Assembly (NCBI RefSeq): GCF_002234675.1
Contig: NC_019867.2
Location: 28,075,166-28,139,165, forward strand
Reading direction: 5' to 3'
Source of the DNA: Oryzias latipes
Taxonomy: Eukaryota > Chordata > Actinopteri > Beloniformes > Adrianichthyidae
DNA length: 64,000 nucleotides
Below the pieces are notes generated by a model. It saw only the letters and a program-made list of their open reading frames with translations. It did not search any database and was not told where the DNA came from. Position 1 is the stretch's first letter. Every line of letters begins with the position of its first letter. The translations under genes were made by a program, and so were the position numbers. Shown in pieces: positions 36,601 through 48,000 of this stretch.

Positions 36601-37243
36601 AAGCACCACAGAGTTGGTGTGTACTTTTAATTTATATCTGTAACATTATTATTACAATATTAGTATCAGTGCTTTGCAGGTATTCAACTTTTTTATGCCC
36701 GTGTTTGGAAGGAGTATGCCCTGGTTAGATTATCACCCATATTCAGCTTTGTACTTTCATATTAAAGAATTGTTGTTGGTCAAAGTGTCCAATATGACGC
36801 TGTGCCTCTAACTCAGATGATGCGGCCGTTCTACACTTGTTTTTGCTAAAAATTATGTCATTGACATTTTACACATATACACCAGTTACATCAGCAATAT
36901 AATATCCTTAATTTTTGACTTTACCATTCTGCCCTTTTTAGCAACGTACCAACTTTTCGTCTCCTGAGGACAAGGGTTGGATCATTGAAGAGCTGCTCTT
37001 CGTCTTCAGCGCTGATCACCTGACAGAAACGATACCATAACAACAAAAATGCCAAATCTGGGAGAAGGATCAGAAAGAGACAGGAAGAGAAACACTACAC
37101 ACAAAAGAAGGTAGATAGAGGAAGAGCACCTGACACTGGCGGAGGTAAGGTGTGATCCTGGATGGGTCGATGTTTTTGATCAGCAGCATCCTGAAGTCAT
37201 CAAGCTGAAGCCAACAGAGATCATCATCACATACTTGGTCCAT
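23622..37243 (-). CDS. card9: card9, caspase recruitment domain protein 9
   Basis: Cytosolic adaptor that, in vertebrates, couples Syk-linked C-type lectin receptors to BCL10-MALT1 and NF-kB. Exons: 37130-37243, 36950-37019, 30921-31058, 30731-30849, 30449-30655, 30293-30376, 27334-27504, 26029-26154, 25768-25956, 25639-25696, 24974-25095, 23798-23856, 23622-23718. Total 1554 nt, 517 residues plus stop; human CARD9 is 536. The CARD covers residues about 5-98 (DDDLCWLQLDDFRMLLIKNI, DPSRITPYLRQCQ, DEEQLFNDPTLVLRRRKVG, LLDILQKTGVKGYTAFLESL). A coiled coil follows to about 406. The tail RKRALRSK and Ser/Asp-rich end match CARD9, and no MAGUK unit (PDZ-SH3-GUK) follows, which separates it from CARD10/11/14. 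All phases agree. Confidence 0.95.
24480..24690. repeat. dispersed repeat related to 58200-58345
   Basis: Shares GACTGAATTGACTT and TCCAGTTCTCTCATACACAG TCAATG with the inverse of 58200-58345. It lies in a card9 intron. Family not recognised. Confidence 0.5.
26490..27131 (-). mobile_element. internally deleted Tc1-like transposon relic
   Basis: Ends are inverted repeats: ACTGGCCACTTTATTAGGTA at the left and its complement (…CTATAAGTGGCCAGT) at the right. Inside, on the minus strand, are decayed transposase fragments, recognisable near CCTTAATCCTTCGTGGCATA and GGTTGGACGCGTTGTGCGTT. About 640 bases remain of an element normally over 1.2 kb. It sits in card9 intron 7. Confidence 0.8.
27937..29157. 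mobile_element. non-autonomous hAT-like transposon, 1.2 kb
   Basis: Terminal inverted repeats CAGGGCTCCAGACTAAC (left) and GTCTGGAGCCCTG (right). The interior has no long coding frame; it includes a GT/GC-rich block at 28880-28985. I see no clean 8-bp target duplication, so it may be old. It lies in card9 intron 6. Confidence 0.75.
30035..30238. mobile_element. piggyBac-like MITE, copy 1
   Basis: Flanked by TTAA (30031-30034 and 30239-30242), with 13-bp inverted ends CCCTTGTGCTATC and GATAGCACAAGGG. About 95 percent identical by eye to 49420-49624. It lies in card9 intron 6, some 50 bases from the donor of exon 6. Confidence 0.85.
30731..37243 (-). CDS. card9: card9 exons 1-4: CARD and start of coiled coil
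   Basis: The start is the ATG at 37241-37243 (MDQVCDDDLCWLQLDDFRML), which aligns with the vertebrate CARD9 start and needs no upstream exon. Exon 1 ends in phase 0 (RITPYLRQCQ), exon 2 in phase 1 (RRRKVG), exon 3 in phase 1 (NKTFSILI|D), exon 4 in phase 0 (TAGESGLTQFLMSELSHLQR). The basic RRRK cluster and the Asp/Glu-rich turn before it are the usual CARD9 charged surfaces. Intron 2 is unusually long (31059-36949) because it holds a LINE and a foldback transposon. Confidence 0.95.
32584..33089. mobile_element. palindromic MITE-like insert inside the foldback element
   Basis: The first and last approximately 75 bases are inverted copies (GAACAAAATAAAGACTGATG at the left, its near-complement at 33070-33089; AGATATTTACACATTTAT is shared). 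A second inner pair, TTAAGATC and GATCTTAA, lies within it. Confidence 0.65.
33120..33470. promoter_or_regulatory. CpG-rich promoter-like segment within the foldback element
   Basis: This stretch is far richer in CpG than the AT-rich arms around it. It holds a perfect CRE palindrome TGACGTCA at 33402-33409 next to a GC-box-like CGCCCCGCC (33411-33419). It could be a captured host promoter or first exon. Open frames here (for example 33118-33339 plus) match nothing I know. Confidence 0.35.
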
Positions 37244-38974
37244 TTGGACAAGCCGTTCCAGTTTTTCGGTAAATGCTGCAGGAAGGCACAGTACTTAAAG
37301 TACTATACCCTTTAAAACCACTATTCAATCTGTGCTGCTTCTCCCTGGTATCCTAATCCTCCAGCTGTTAGTGTCACTTCTTGATTTAAGCTCCACCCAA
37401 CCAAAGTTCTAACTCACTCTCACCAGTAGTGCATGTTTACACAACTTTGCACTCCAACAGTTCAAAAACAAATGACACTTTTCCTCAAATGGATACCTAG
37501 TATGCAAATCCAGCTCCCCTTTTTCAGACACTTCAGGTGTGGGACAACCCGCACACTTTTCCTTTTTTATATTTGAATGCACTACCTGCCGTCAGATATG
37601 GTTATACAAACAGAAAGAGGAAGAGGTAAAAGATTGAGGGAAGTTGTGGCATGACATTGTAGCAACGAGCAGGAAGCATCAGCCAACTGAACAATGACTT
37701 TTACTGACACAATATACGGATGTTTGGACACAACATGTTTTGATATTCCGGTGTCCTCACGGACCAACCTTGCTGCCAGCATCCGATTCGGCTCAGTTCA
37801 TCGTCACACACTCTCTGACTTCTGGTCCCTATTGAGCACATTCCTGGAGGTTTAAATAAACCTATAGTGCTAAATACAGTAGAGTAACTGAAGTAGGGAA
37901 CAGCTAGGGGCGTAACGATTAGTTGACTTCATCGATTTATATTCCTACGCTGCAACCAGATCCATCTGTCTGAGGCAAGTTGCTAATTAAATCGACCTAT
38001 GCCATTATAAAATCCTCTCAAAATGAAATTAGTCGATTATATCGATATTGGAAGATACCATTTGGATCAGTCCATCGTTCCAGTCCAATGAGTGGAAACC
38101 CTTTGAATTTAGCAAAGACATGTGACCATACAGTGTGCTAGAATGTTCTAATAATGTTACTTTTTTTGATTATTTCTGATGTAGAAAAACAACAGTGGGC
38201 TGAACTTTAGGAAACTAAAATGTTAATGGATTAATTCTCGTTTACTTATTTTTTGGACACATATTTAATCTACAGGTGATTTTCTTGCAAGAAATGAAAG
38301 AAATCTGGAAAACTTCACCTGCACTGTTCAGTACCAGGTATTTAACTCTGAGTCACACTGGTTGAATTTTTGGCTAAAGATATTCTGGACTTTTTTTTTT
38401 AGGTCAGTGAATCAGATAATTTAAAATGAACAAATGTCGACTATGAATCGTATCATCAACCACAAATAATTATATATATTGAGGTGTGTCAGTACAAACC
38501 CGCATAACCATTTGATTTAATCTTTTTATTAGAAAATAAAAAACTTTTTGTAGAAAAAAATAAATTGTCAGAAGCAACAAACTAACAACACTTAACAATG
38601 GAGCTTTGGAACAAACTGTGGAGCTCCATAACAACCTTAACATTTCTTTTTAACATTTTAAAATAAATACTTTATTTGAATTATTTAACTTTGAAAAAGA
38701 GGAGCAGCAAAAACCTGAGCTGGGCAGACTCAGAACCAAAAGCGTAAGGAGGTCAGATTGTTGACTGCTCCTCAACACATGTGCAAAAGAAATCTTGTTT
38801 AGCATTAAAAACTTTATACAATAGAAAAATAACTGAATTTTAATTGTAGAAATTGTTCAGTATATACTAAAACAACACAAAGAAGAAGACCTATTCAATC
38901 TCACTTTGTTTCTTCTTCATAGAACCTGAATTTATAACATTTGAACACATGGACGGGTTTTCCATCGGTGCCAT
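37244..38974. other. card9-snapc4 intergenic region
   Basis: Only 1.7 kb separates the card9 start from the snapc4 stop on the same strand. It contains the card9 promoter (no clear TATA box seen), a decayed repeat at about 37908-38500 with ends resembling GGGGCGTAACGATTAGTTGA and GAATCGTATCATCAACCAC, and the snapc4 3' UTR. Confidence 0.5.
38671..38676 (-). terminator. snapc4: snapc4 poly(A) signal AATAAA (candidate)
   Basis: Hexamer on the gene strand about 300 bases past the TAA at 38975-38977. Other AT-rich candidates are nearby, so the choice is tentative. Confidence 0.4.
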
Positions 38975-39070
38975 TTAGCTTCCATTGGAGAGGCGCGGCT
39001 TGCTGGTGGTGCTGATCCCTGAGAAGTGACTGGCAGAAACGTCAGAGTCCTCAGACAGCAGCCCTGATCT
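38975..39070 (-). CDS. snapc4: snapc4 last exon and stop
   Basis: Acceptor CTTTGCAG|AGA TCA GGG in phase 0, encoding a Ser-rich tail (LLSEDSDVSASHFSGIST ... LSNGS) with TAA at 38975-38977. Sequence conservation here is weak, so it is supported mainly by phase and splice signals. Confidence 0.75.
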   Translation of the reverse strand, partial: RSGLLSEDSDVSASHFSGISTTSKPRLSNGS

Positions 39071-42000
39071 CTGCAAAGGAAAGACAGGCCGATCAGATCC
39101 CTTCCTTCTGATGTCTCCCTGTTGGTTCTGACACTTTTCATGGAAGCAGCAAACAGTTCCTCCTTAAAAATATGCAAACATTTAAACATACTGTCTGCTG
39201 GCCAACTGTCAAGCCAAGGACAATAGCTAGTTTGTAAAATGTGCAGTTTGGTGTTTTTTATCTCTATAATTATTTAAAAACAAAAAGGCTTTAAACCTCA
39301 ACTGTGCACCAGTCACACTTTTTTTCACATTCAGTTATCAAACAAATTTTTAATATAAGGTTGTACAATAGTAAATGTAGGACATCCTCTTAAATGAAAA
39401 ACCAAATGCTCTTACTTGAACACACAAACCTGTTTTCATATGCTGAAAACACTAAAGGAGCACCCTTTACTCACTGCGTATCCTTAAATCAATTCAGTGA
39501 CATTGACAGGGTACGTTTGTATGCAAAGGTGGTTGATAATTAGTCTCAACTGCTTCTGTTTAAGTCAATTAATCAAAGATGATAGCCATGCAGCAAGGAT
39601 ATGCTCACCAAAACAGCAGTGGCTTGGCTTGGGTCCTGGAACCATAAGATGAAACCCTGACTGAGTTTAACTCTGAGTGTTTTTTTAAGATGTTACAGCC
39701 TTTAATTTAGGCGTTTCTGTGTCGTCATTTACAACCTTCTTTATCATCAATTGACTAACTAAAGTCAGAAAAACTATGAGGATGGAAACTTTGTGGAGAA
39801 CATTTTTATGATTTGTGGTAAAACGACAGGAAGCAAAAGTGATGTTTATGATTTGTTTACCATGGAAGTTAACCAGGATACTGACAGAAGAACTTTAGAG
39901 AGGGAGATTGCCTAAAGTTAAAAAGTATTTCCTTCTTTCAAAATCTTTGTGTTTTTCTCCGTTATGTTTTGTTTAGTTTTAAATGATGGCGATTAAATAC
40001 ATATTAGTTTGATTTTCATTCATCCAGTAAAAAGACAGATGTATTGAAACCATTTAGACATAAACATATTAAATAGTAAGAATTGTGGTTCGATCTGTCA
40101 ATCGTTGATCTGGATTTGTGAAACACATTGAAACCTAAGTAAGGATCCACTGCCCTATCCAGGTGGATTTTAGATTATTGTGAGACAGCTGTTAAGAGAG
40201 GCTTGTCATCTGCATAAAACTAGACTGTGATGTTTTAACTGAGAAGTATGGAAGTTGACCCTCGGAGAACAGCACAGTCCATTTTACAATTTAAATGAAT
40301 ACTGATTCACAACAACAGCAAATCCTCTTGTTAAGGAAGACAAGATTCTAGTCATTTAAAGAAGAGTTCTGGAGGAACCAAAGGTGTTGTCTGCGGCTCA
40401 AACCGTATGCGTTTGTCAGAAACTGTTCAGCTGTACTGACCTGACCTCTCTTCTTCTTTACAAACGGTTGCTCCTCATCCTCCACCTCCTGGATCATTTC
40501 CTCGTTTGTGACTTGCGGCATCGTCGCCAGGAGGGCAGGAAGAGTGAAGGAGGACAGGAAGCGGGCCTTGAGCAGCTGGTAGGCGGGGTTAGTGGAAAAG
40601 CGCTCCGCCACCATCCGACGCACCGTCCTCACCTGCTCCTCCTCTACCTGCTCTTCTCTCTGCTGCTCGTCGGTACCAGCGGCGGGAGCTGCACAGAGAA
40701 AAGAAACAGAACTGAGCACTTAAAGTCGCTTCTACTGACCTGTAATGATGCAGTCAGCTGACAAACCTGCAGCTCTATGCTCCGCAGGCTGGTTGCTGGC
40801 TCCGCTACAGTCTGAGGTGGAACCTGGCTTATTGGGTGGAGGGCGGTCGGAGCAGCTCGCAGCTTTAGATATGGGTTGGGCTTGGGGTGGTCTGGGTTTG
40901 GGACCTTCAGGGAGCAAGTCCAGTGAGGACTGCGTCAGGGACTTCTTAGCCAGCAGCAGAGCAGTCATCATGTTTAGAGTGCTGACAAAGGGGGGCAGGT
41001 ATGGCAAAGCTACACTCCCAGCAGGCACCCCCCCTCTTCCACTCAGCCAATCGTGAACTTTTTCTTGAGGCTCTTGGAACATCAGGGAGGGGTCAAAGCC
41101 GATTCCCTTGCTTCTGATGGGAGAAGTCTCACCTGATTGCCTTTTTATCACACCTTCACAACCTGCAAGGTTGGGAGGAGACTGTGACCGGGAGGAGGAC
41201 CTCTGATTAAGAGGCACAAGAAGTGGCTTTGAGAGAGAGGTGGGCGGGGCAGGTGAAGGCTGAATGGGCTCAAGGGTGGAGAGAGGTACAGACACAAATG
41301 CTGCCTTCAGTCCGGCAGACTGAGGGCTTTGAGCTGTTGGGGCGGTTGGAGGCAGAGGAGAGCCTAAACTGCTTTGGGGAGGGAGGCAGGGGGGGCCTTT
41401 GAGTATCGTCATCGGCACAGCTTGTGGTTTAGCCATCGGAACCAGTCCGGCTGGGGTCATGACCCACATGGCCCGAGTGGGTAACATGCACACCCTGGCT
41501 GGTTGAGGCTCCAAAGAGGCCTGAACGCCGACTTTCTTCTTTGAAGGAGACTTCTTGCTACGAGAGGAGAGGTTCTTCTGTTTCGTTTCCATCTAGAAAC
41601 AGAAGGCAGAGAAGAGTCAAACTCAGAAGGTAAAATACAAGAACACTCAACAAAAAGAGGCAAACATCCCCTTTTCTGCAGGCAGCTGAAGCTTTGAGCC
41701 GGTCTGCGCAGACTTTGAGTGACTCAACAGGAAGAAAAAGGAACAAAGCCCTACCAGGGAAAACTCTGTTTTGAGACACTTGGTCACATGAAACAGCCTT
41801 GCAACATTTTGGAAAGATGCTGACACTCAGGTTAAGAGGGTCAAGCATGACCCATGATGTTACTCAACCCCACCAAAAAAAATCACAACAAAGATTCAAT
41901 TGTCTGTCACAGTCTCATACTGAAGAACACTTTTTCTTTGACTCCCAATGATCTTTTCTCTCACAATGTATCAATCATTTTAATAAAAAATGTTTGAATG

Positions 42001-45000
42001 CAGGTGTATTCAATGCATTTATTTACAGTAAAGAAAAGTTGACATTGTATGTTATGTTGAATGGAAGCGTATTATATCAAATGAAAAACGCCTGCTTTTA
42101 TTTGATAGAATACAGAAAAAATGTTGCACAAAAAACACTTTTATTTAAGAAGTACAATACACTTCCATGTAATAGAGATTAGTTCAGAAAAAAACCTGGT
42201 CTAAGTGTTGATTCATTTGATATTATTACCCCTAGTGCCATTTACTGGGTCACAGGCAAAAGCAAAATTATATTTTGTTAAGATAAAAACATTACAAATG
42301 ATTTTAATGAAGGGAAATCCTTATTTAACATAATAAAGCAAAATTGATTTGAAAATAAGCTTTTGAAAGCATGCTCAAAAGAGACTAAGACTGGACTCTG
42401 TCTGGTGGTGAAGAGCCTCGTATTCAGCGTTTGCTCATTTATCGCGGGGGAAATGTTCCATACATCACCTGGAATAGGTCAAATCCACAAAGTAGGATTA
42501 TTGAGGTTTTAATGCTGTAGAACTCCTCACTACACACATTTTTACACTTTTCTCTCTCTTTTTTTTTAAACTCTCAAAGTTCAAACCTTCATTGAAAAAT
42601 AAGTCCAGTATTACCAATTAAAAAAAATAAAGATTTCTCATCTTTGATTCTCCAGGCTTTGGTTCTATTTTTAGTGCTATCCTATAGCTAAAGCTTTTAC
42701 TGAAGGTCGGTCTGGGCCACGCCTTGAGTGATGCTGCTTCAGACCTATATGGGTTTTTATTATTATTATTATTCATATTTATAAATGCTGGCCTAATTTT
42801 TGCCCGTTCTGAGGACTTTTTTTTTTTTTTGCATTTCCTCTGCCTTCTTACCTTGGCCTGCAAAGCCGCCCGGTGAGCTTTGCCCTTCTCACTCAGCTGG
42901 CGACGCCTCTTCCCTGCCTGGGTCTCTTCTGCACCAGCATCACCCACTCTCTCCCCATCCAGCTGCTCAACCTCCATCTGCCTTTTCCTTCCTCCGACTG
43001 AACGTTTTAGGGGTTTATCAGTGGAGGTGTTGATCTGGTTAAGGGGAACGGAGGTTTGGTAATGGCGGAGGTTGGTGTAGTTATGATCAGCGAGCAGAGA
43101 TGATCGGAGAGCTGAGGATTCACTGCTAGCTGTGATGGGAGGACGGGAAGAAGTTAGGCTGTCCGCATTCAAGGACGTCTGGTTGGAAGGTCTGGAGGTC
43201 TGGAAAGGAAAAGACGCACAAAGTTAGATGATCCAGAAAAACCACATGGACAGCCAGCAACACAGAACTTCTAGAGAGTTCTGGGCATGATTCTCTAAAT
43301 GTCTTTGTATAAACGCTAAACCATGCTGCTTCTCCTCAAAGTCCTTTATTTCAGTCATCGTATGATCCACTGTCAAAGCGTTCCCAGTAGTCTTTTTATT
43401 ATGATTATGTCGGTTTAAGGCAAAAATAAAAAAAACCTCTGTATTCTGCAGAGCGGCGGGAGTTCATCAGAATTTCGCCTCTGGGTTGTAGGTGGGACTG
43501 TTGATGGAGAGAAAGGCCACCCTTCCCTCCCCCCTCCCCTCCTTGTTGCTGAGAGTTCAGAACAGGGAGCTTGAGGTCCCGACCAGTGTATTTTCTACGT
43601 TACAAATAAGCTCTTCTTCAAACTGCATTTTTTCATCTGCTCCTGATTCACAACAATTTGCATAAAGAAAAACTCAAAAATGAAATTTTGAGGTCAATTT
43701 TCTTAACATGTGTCCTCCATCGTGAGACAAATGTCACAAGAACATGATCAACAACCCAGTTTTTAATCAGGGTGGGTCTTTAAGAGATTGACAAGCATGG
43801 TGGGCACTTATTCTAGAGTGTATTACCTCTAGACAGCAAAGAGTGACAGCTAAAGAGATCAGCGAGTCGTGGAGGAAGGTACTTGATGATGGTGAAATGA
43901 AGACGATCAGGAGAGTGTGTTAAGAGGAAAAGCTTGGACACAAAGCATCGAATGTATAGGGGGGTCTGTAACCTGAGGCCCCAGAGCCACATGGGACTCT
44001 TTTATTGCTCCATTGTGGCTCTTTGGTTTTAAAGCAAAATACTAATGATTTATGCAAATAATGTTTTTTTAGTTTTGGTTTAATTTATTTAGATTTTTAA
44101 CAAACAAGCATAATGGCAGTGAAAGGTTACATTTTCTGTCAGAATAAAATGAAAGCACATATTCTGACCTTGAGTTCCCACACATAGCACGTTCTCTCTA
44201 AATTGTCCAAATCATTAGCCATTTTACATAAAGTCTAGGATTTTTCAAACACAGCTACGTTGTATATTCTATATTGTTACCTCATAATGCCTTATTTGAC
44301 CTATTATTTAGAAATCTGGGGGCATGGTTACAAGTGAAATTCAAAACCTATTGTTATTCTGCAAAAAAAAGCAATTAGAATTGTAAATCACTTTTCATAC
44401 AATCAATTCACAAAACAAATATTTCCAAAATTAAGGGCACTTACATGTTTGGATTTAGTTGATCTTCGTACTGGAATTTTTATGTTTAAAGCTAAAAAAA
44501 CAATGTGTACCTGCCAATATACTGAGTTTGTTTGAAATTGAAGTTAATAATTATGATTTTCAGGGTAAAGATATATTTAAAAACAAAGTGGTCAGAACTA
44601 ATGCACTAAAGACTAGTATTTTTGTTCAGGGGGTCACCATGTGGAACTCATTATCCGACGATCTGAAGAATGCAAACTCCATATATCAGTTTAAAAAATG
44701 TATACATTTAAAATATGTTAGAAATACCTTCTGGACTGAGAGACTCTTGTGGTTGTGAAGTAATTTTATGAAGTGTTTTTTTTTTTTTAAGGTTCTATCA
44801 ATTTGTTGGTAGATGTGATGTTTGTAATCAGGGTCGAGGAAATAAGCCTAACCAAAATAACCAAAATAAATGTCTCTCTCACAATAGTGTAGATGCTGTT
44901 CGGAGGCAAGGTTCTTCAAGTGTGTATAGATATATATATCACTATTATGTGTTTAGATTTACTTTTCTAAATTTTTATTCAACTCCAAAGTTGTCACATG

Positions 45001-48000
45001 TACATTCAATAGTAAAATGAGAAAAATGACAGAATGAAAATATAATGAATCCTGCATTTTTTTTGGAAGTAAATTTGTTGCAACAGGAGGATCTTATTTG
45101 AGACAGGACAGATTTTATTTTGAAAATAACTTTTGCTGCTGTCAAGAATAAGGTAAGTTTAAATTGTTTTATAAGGAAAATATAGAAAAACACAACACTG
45201 TTACAATTCAATTATTGTTTGTTTGTTTTACTCCTTTTAGAAGAATATCACATTACATGAACGTATGCAGCACACCATGTAAGTCCACATCTCCGTGACT
45301 GGAAAGGAGCAGAGAGAAGAAAAAAAGTTTTAATATTATTTCTGCCTCGAAATCACCTCCCAAAGACAATTCTAGATGGCCTGTTACCACACATCAACTA
45401 TAAATTATATATTGCTCAATTTTCTTCTTAATAAACATGTTTTTTAATAAAAACTTAGTAGTAAAACTTTTCTAAATTCCCAACAATAAAAAAACACGTC
45501 TGCTTCAAAGCAGGATGAGCAACTTGAAACTTGGGATTAAATACAAGTTAGATTTTATTAAAAAATAGCTTAATGGCCACGAAAAAATAAAGAAAGTATG
45601 TTTTTAAGCAATTAGAATGTCCTGCAGTTTTCAATCCTAACCTTCTGTAGGAACCTTCTGTAAACCCGGAGGATGAGCTGAATCAGGTGTGCATAAGCAG
45701 GGCAACATGGAAACCACAGGACAGAGTGCCCCAAGGAGCAGGGTTGGGAAACCCTGGTTTAGAGACAGTGCTCCCCATGCTGATAGTGTGGAGCTCTCAG
45801 GATACCAACTGTCTGTTCTCTTTGACAACGGTCATCTGTTTTAAGTTCATTGGCAAGGTGGTCCACTTTGATGCAGACAGACCTCAGAAAGTACTCATAA
45901 TAAGATATCTTTTGTGATATTTCACAAAAGGACGAAATATTTCTAGCAGGACATCAGGAAACTGGAATCTCCAAAATGACCCCACCCCCACAATCAAACT
46001 CACCTGGGGTTCCCGAGTCAGCTCTTGAATCTTTATTCTGTCCCGTTTTGTGCCATTATCCACCCCTTTCACTCGTGCCAAGGACGCAGCAGAAGAACTG
46101 CTGCCTGCAGCAGTTGGCTCCGCCTCCATCTGCTCCATGACTCCAGATGAGCTGATGGTGGGGCTGGGAGCAGCAGTAATGGGACTGGGATTGGACTGAG
46201 CAGCTCGATTTCCAGTCAAGACTGAGCTGGAGGACATAGCTGGATTTTGGGAGGAGGATGGAACTAAAGCTGCAGCATTTGGTCTCTGACAAACCTGTGA
46301 AGCTGCAGGACTAAATATTTTAGGAGCAGGAAGAGCCGTGCTCCGGGAAGTGAAGGGAGTGAAGTTGAGGGAAGAATTGTTGTGTAGGATTTGAGGACGA
46401 ATACAAACAATTTGAGAAATAGGACCATGGGGGGTCTGTGGAGGCATATGGAGAAGGTTGTGGGGTTGGGTGTGAAGCTGCGTGGAGGAGGACAGAGGAG
46501 GAGACTGCAGCCCCTTCTTTTCTTGCGTTATGCAGCTGTGCTGGTCCACCTCCACATCCTGTTGCTCCATCTGCCTCTTCCTCTGCTGAAGGATTTGTAT
46601 GACACTCTTTGTAACCTGGACGGCCGAGGGGCTTGGGGTGGGAGTTTTAATCACCACCTTGTTCTTCCTATTCTCAATGATCTCCTTGCAGCCGATGACA
46701 TCCACGTTCTCCGCTTGGAGCAGGAGCAGGAAGAAGGAGGTGGAGGAGTAACCGCTCCTCTCTGCGTTCTCCCTCAGGATATCAACAGCCTTGACTTTGG
46801 TTGTTGTTGCAATCAGCAGGTTGCCGATCCATGGCGCCACGGCCGCTTGCAGCTCATAGCCGACCCCCTGATTGGTCTCTTTGGCTTTCCGCTTGCCGGA
46901 GCGGGCTTTTTGGTGGGAGCCTGAAGCATTTACCTTGTGAGCCCGTTTGGTCAAGTAGACTTGGAGCTGCTTAGGCGTAAACATAATCATGGCATTCCTT
47001 TTGTGTCTCTCTTCCCATGGTAATTCTCTCGGACATGGTCCTAGGATCACAGAGCGCCCACATTTTCCCAGGATGGTTGATCGGGTTAGTTTTCCTGTAG
47101 CACCATCGGACATTGGTGGTAAAACCACCAGGGAGGAGCAAAGGTGGGAGAATGTCGCGGCCTTCTCCGTGGGAACCCACTCCTTCATGGGAGGGATGAC
47201 GTACGGCTTTTCCTCCACTCTCTCCGTCTCCTCGCGTTCCTTCTTCTCTATCTCGTCGTCACTGTCCATGTACGGTATCACACAATCCTCATCTTCATCC
47301 TCTTCCTCTGTCAGTTCCTCCTCTTTCACTCGAACAAGTCGTCTTCTGATGCCCTTCTTCGCTTTGGAAGCTGCCGTTTTCTGTCCCGCTTTTCTGTCCT
47401 TGGCTCTCCTGGATGGACCATTTCCTCTCGGATGACGCTGCAAGAGCGAAAGAGAGCGTCACATCATCAGCATAGGTACACAACGGCTTTAAATAGCACC
47501 TATTTAGGAGGTTTTTCTAGCCATGATTGTGCAAAAGAGCGTCTGATCAGAAGTCATCACGTGCATTATTTTTCTCCAGTAATGCACAATTTAATCATTT
47601 TTATGTTCAGTATATCTTAAATGTTTTTTTTTCTCAGAATACAGGTGATCATTTACAACTAAATTTACACATATGTAAATATTTCTATTTTCTTCCAAAA
47701 AGATTCATATCCTAAATAAACCACTTCCATGTCGGTGCACTCATTTAATCATCTTACCCAGATGTTTTCGAGTGAGCCATAAAGTGATATGCCAACTTTA
47801 CTTGGACTATTTTTAGAGGCAAATCCTTTTTTGGCAAAGGCGATAGGCATTGGAAGGGGCACAGCAGGAGCAGGGGTCATTCAAGACTTTTTCCTTCATG
47901 GAGTTTGCTGAATAATCTTTCCAACGTTTTTAACTTTTGTCAAAATCTGTAAGTTAATGGCTCCACTCACTAAGAAGGCCCTGACGCAAAGAAATTTAAC

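Noticed and set aside
43957..44240. Intact hAT MITE
   Set aside because: Only one end is recognisable and no target duplication is found, so listed as a fragment.
46391..47620. Plus-strand frames opposite snapc4 exon 17
   Set aside because: Antisense shadows of a long coding exon; no motifs.
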